Below are positions 5,722-8,393 of a DNA stretch of 8,393 nucleotides, one piece after another; within the stretch, counting starts at the first letter, position 1; each line of letters opens with the position of its first letter. A program made the translations under genes and the position numbers. Under the pieces are notes generated by a model. That model made no database searches and was not told the origin of the DNA. It saw nothing but the letters and a program-made list of their open reading frames with translations. Origin of the DNA: a bacterium (lineage in GTDB: Bacteria > Patescibacteriota > Minisyncoccia > UBA9983); the NCBI GenBank assembly GCA_023244795.1, contig JAHFLR010000030.1:1-8393 (forward strand), given 5' to 3'.

Positions 5722-6498
5722 ATGGCAGACATCTCAATCAAATATTATAAAAAGTTGTGGGTGTGGATTGAAGCCAACACTTCTGGAATTCCTTTTTTGC
5801 TTTGGGGCATCGCTGGAGCGGCCTCGGCGGTATTTATTATCCTTGAGAGAAAAGAACTACTCGTAGACACCTCAAAGTTGTACCCGGTTCTGGCCTTGGC
5901 TGCTATATGGTTTATTGCCAGCGATATAATAAAAAAGAAAACAGGAGCCGTAGGCGGAATCCATTTTCTCTTTGACAGTATTTTTTATACTCTCTTCTTT
6001 TCTTTTTTAGTTTTCCAAATCCGCGGTTACAGCAACGGTCTTTTTTTTATCGGAACTGCCCCCATTATTTCGGCGCCTCTTTTTTCGTCTTTGCCTAGTG
6101 GCATTGCTTTTTCTTTATTGTATTCCATCATATTTTTTATGGCCGGGCACCTGACAACAGGATTGGCAAATTTAAGACCATACGATTTTGGATTTTTGGC
6201 GCTACAAACAACTTTTGTGATTACTGTCTTTTCTATAATAAAATTTTTCTTAATGAACTTGGAAAAATCAGACGAGGGCAGAGTAGACTTCGCGCGAGGA
6301 GAAGTGGACAAAAGAACCCAAGAGCTTAAAAAAACACTCTACGATTTGGAGACAAGGGACAAGCAATTGGCGGAAAAACTATCAGAGCTCGAAAAATTTC
6401 AAGACCTAACCGTGGGAAGGGAGGTAAAAATGATAGAACTAAAGAAACAAATAAAAGAACTGGAAAATAAACTAGCGAAAACAAAACTAAATGAGTAA
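5722..6498 (+). CDS. Six-helix membrane sensor-like protein with C-terminal coiled coil, no output domain
   Basis: The 258-residue protein has an amphipathic start (KYYKKLWVWIEANT), then six predicted membrane helices at about 22-41, 53-69, 81-99, 104-120, 126-143 and 157-177. A long charged coiled coil runs from about 183 to the end, including EVDKRTQELKKTLYDLETRD and GREVKMIELKKQIKELENKL. The layout is that of the membrane sensing half of a histidine kinase or cyclase (as in MASE-type or 5-7TM sensor modules), but no output domain follows. The coiled-coil end nearly matches that of the five-PAS protein. I do not recognise the membrane domain itself. It lies in the middle of the sensory operon, and its last 8 bases overlap the start of the kinase gene, implying coupled translation and probably matched amounts of the two proteins. 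A role as membrane receptor or scaffold for the kinase is inferred. Confidence 0.72.
   Translation: MADISIKYYKKLWVWIEANTSGIPFLLWGIAGAASAVFIILERKELLVDTSKLYPVLALAAIWFIASDIIKKKTGAVGGIHFLFDSIFYTLFFSFLVFQIRGYSNGLFFIGTAPIISAPLFSSLPSGIAFSLLYSIIFFMAGHLTTGLANLRPYDFGFLALQTTFVITVFSIIKFFLMNLEKSDEGRVDFARGEVDKRTQELKKTLYDLETRDKQLAEKLSELEKFQDLTVGREVKMIELKKQIKELENKLAKTKLNE
6418..6480 (+). repeat. Coiled-coil cassette, copy 2 (end of six-helix protein gene)
   Basis: This is the partner of the segment at 5168-5230 and encodes REVKMIELKKQIKELENKL. The two genes are otherwise unrelated, so the shared end looks like a cassette that was copied between genes or kept under common selection. Confidence 0.85.
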
Positions 6499-8393
6499 AA
6501 TCTCCGTAAAAATATCTGCCATTCTTATCTTTTTTGCTCTGCTGGCGGTTTTTGTTTCCGGGGGGGTTATCTACTATTGGCAAACGGAGAGCGCCGTTAC
6601 CCTGGCCGGTGATTATCAACTAGCAGATAGCAGGGCAAAAATCTTATCGGTAGATAAATATCTCTCGCAACAAAAAGAATCTACCGGGCTATTGGCCGGG
6701 GATGAACAGATTAAAAACTTTTTCTCCAACCCCCAAAAATACGAGGGCGTAATTGGCAGCCAATTAAAGGCCGCCGCCACTCACTACGGCAAAAATGACG
6801 AGATCTCCCTGCTGGATTTGAACGCAAAAATAATCGCCTCCTCCGAAGAGAGCTCGGTGGGCGGGGCGCTGGACCTTAACAATAAAAACTACTCCGATAC
6901 ATTTAATCTCGCCAAGGGGGGAGAAGTATACTATTCCGAAATCATAAATAACACTGGCGAAGAAAAAAGTATTTTTTTAGTATTTCTGGCGCCGGTCTTT
7001 GATCCAACCCACGCCAAAGTTGTCGGCATCGCGGAAAGAAAAATAGACTTCTCCACCATTGAGGATCTACTAATAAGAAACAACCCCGACGAAACAGTGC
7101 ACTTAATAAATAACGCCGGCTTTGTTTTGGCCGAGTCCAGTTCGGAAGCGGAACAGCTACTAGAGAAAAAAAATATTTTAAAAAACTACAGCAGCAACCC
7201 GGCCTGGAAAGAAATATCTACCTGTGGCGCCTCTGAGACAAAAATTCTCCCCTCCCTGGAAGATCCGAGTGAGCTATCACTAGACTCCCATATAATGCAA
7301 ACTGGCTATCGGGAACTGCGCGGCTGTAGGTGGATCTTAAACACAGAAAGGCCGTATGAGAACTTAATGGCATCAATACGCGGACAAATCATTAGAATGT
7401 GTTTTGTTTTTGGTTTAGTCGTCATGCTGGCGGCGCTGATGGTTTTATTTTTTATACAAAGAAAGATTACCGGCCCCCTAACAAAGCTCACCAAGACAAT
7501 AAAGGGAGGGGACATGAGCAACATTGATATTAGAACAGAAAAATTTGGCAGTGACGAAATCGGCCAATTGGCCACCGCCCTTAAGCGCTTGGCAGAAGAG
7601 ACCAAAAATTATTATGTGAACTTGGAGGTGGAAGTAAAAAATAGAACAGAAGCGTTGGATAAAAAAGTTTTGGAGGGGTCGGAGCAAAACACCAGGCTGG
7701 GGAACATCAAGAAGGCCGTACTAAATGTGCTTGAGGACACCCGCGATCTTGAGGTTGCCGCCAAGCAGGAGCGAGATAGAGCGCAAGGCATCATCTCTTC
7801 GATGGGAGAGGGGTTGGTAGTGGTAGATAAAAATTATAATGTTGTAATGATAAATAAAATAGCCGCCAATCTTTTTGAAATAGCTCAGGAACCCTCCTTC
7901 GGTCAGGATTTAAAAAAGATAGTTTCCATTTATAAAAAAGACCGAGAGCTTCTCCCCGAGGAACGACCGATTGCCACAGTATTAAGAAACGGCGAAGCCA
8001 TTACGACTCGCTTAGGGGATAATTTTTACGTCAAAACGGTCTCTGGTAAAAAATTTCCCATAGTATTTACCCTCACTCCAATTATGGGCAAGGGCATTGA
8101 AGCTGTCGTAATGGTTTTTAAAGACGCCACCGAAGAAAAAACGCTGGATAGTGCCAAAACCAATTTTATTTCCGTTGCCTCCCACCAATTGCGCACGCCG
8201 CTTACTTCTATCAGATGGTTTACGGAAATGGTGCTCGACGGCGATGCCGGTGAGATAAATGAACAACAAAGACATTTTATTGACAGAGTATACGAATCTA
8301 GCATCAGAATGTCCGACCTGGTCAACCTGCTTTTGCAAATTGCCCGCATTGAAAGTGGCCGAATAATTATTGAGCCGGAACCAATAGATTTGA
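6491..8393 (+). CDS. Transmembrane sensor histidine kinase (Cache-like, HAMP, PAS, HisKA), 3' end cut by window
   Basis: The frame from ATG 6491 stays open to the right edge, giving 634 codons. In order: membrane helix 1 at about 7-29; an extracytoplasmic domain of about 270 residues with Cache-like strands (DEISLLDLNAKIIASS, EEKSIFLVFLAPVFD, AKVVGIAERKIDFSTIEDLL); membrane helix 2 at about 303-322; a HAMP domain (QRKITGPLTKLTKTIKGGDM, SDEIGQLATALKRL); a helical linker; a PAS domain at about 432-555 (GIISSMGEGLVVVDKNYNVV); and a HisKA dimerisation domain. The H-box ASHQLRTPLTSIRW places the phosphorylated histidine at residue 565. The ATP-binding domain must lie beyond the window. It should autophosphorylate on His565 and pass phosphate to a response regulator, none of which is in the window. 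The ATG overlaps the previous gene by 8 bp, and no Shine-Dalgarno sequence is seen. Confidence 0.9.
   Translation, partial: MSKISVKISAILIFFALLAVFVSGGVIYYWQTESAVTLAGDYQLADSRAKILSVDKYLSQQKESTGLLAGDEQIKNFFSNPQKYEGVIGSQLKAAATHYGKNDEISLLDLNAKIIASSEESSVGGALDLNNKNYSDTFNLAKGGEVYYSEIINNTGEEKSIFLVFLAPVFDPTHAKVVGIAERKIDFSTIEDLLIRNNPDETVHLINNAGFVLAESSSEAEQLLEKKNILKNYSSNPAWKEISTCGASETKILPSLEDPSELSLDSHIMQTGYRELRGCRWILNTERPYENLMASIRGQIIRMCFVFGLVVMLAALMVLFFIQRKITGPLTKLTKTIKGGDMSNIDIRTEKFGSDEIGQLATALKRLAEETKNYYVNLEVEVKNRTEALDKKVLEGSEQNTRLGNIKKAVLNVLEDTRDLEVAAKQERDRAQGIISSMGEGLVVVDKNYNVVMINKIAANLFEIAQEPSFGQDLKKIVSIYKKDRELLPEERPIATVLRNGEAITTRLGDNFYVKTVSGKKFPIVFTLTPIMGKGIEAVVMVFKDATEEKTLDSAKTNFISVASHQLRTPLTSIRWFTEMVLDGDAGEINEQQRHFIDRVYESSIRMSDLVNLLLQIARIESGRIIIEPEPIDL

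Noticed and set aside
1..8393. Alternative genetic code (UGA read as Gly) as in some Patescibacteria groups
   Set aside because: No gene needs an in-frame TGA to be read through, and all seven visible stop codons are TAA or TAG. Absence of TGA stops in so few genes is not evidence for recoding.

Overview
The window most likely comes from a Candidate Phyla Radiation bacterium (Patescibacteria, probably a Parcubacteria-like lineage). This is inferred from protein style and gene mix: pilin-like proteins with repeat-derived leaders, a compact PilM-PilN fusion pilus operon, and PAS/histidine kinase genes of the type common in these genomes. There is no rRNA or marker gene to prove it. Coding density is very high, base composition is moderate, and I see no tRNA, rRNA, CRISPR or insertion sequence. 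All genes read in the standard code.

Layout. (1) 1-684, plus strand: the 3' end of a pilin-like gene, then a short PilX/GspK-like minor pilin gene whose start lies in a 14-bp tandem repeat. (2) 716-3116, minus strand: a type IV pilus assembly operon read right to left, consisting of a pilM-pilN fusion, a pilO-like gene and a small one-helix membrane protein. It converges on the minor pilin gene with about 31 bp between stop codons. (3) 3117-3172: a 56-bp divergent promoter region with a short inverted repeat. (4) 3173-8393, plus strand: a tightly packed four-gene sensory operon. It encodes a soluble five-PAS protein without an output domain, a DoxX-like membrane protein, a six-helix membrane protein ending in a long coiled coil, and a transmembrane Cache-like/HAMP/PAS histidine kinase cut by the right edge of the window.

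How the parts may work together. The left half should build the inner-membrane alignment complex of a type IV pilus (PilM/N/O) plus pilin subunits. The right half looks like one signalling unit. Two of its proteins lack any kinase, cyclase or DNA-binding output, yet end in nearly the same coiled-coil segment (around RELKMVELKKQIKELEEKL), and the kinase is translationally coupled behind them. I infer that the two output-less receptors act in trans, perhaps on the adjacent kinase. The shared promoter region could link sensing to pilus production. No start codon in the window has a recognisable Shine-Dalgarno sequence, and the five-PAS gene looks leaderless.
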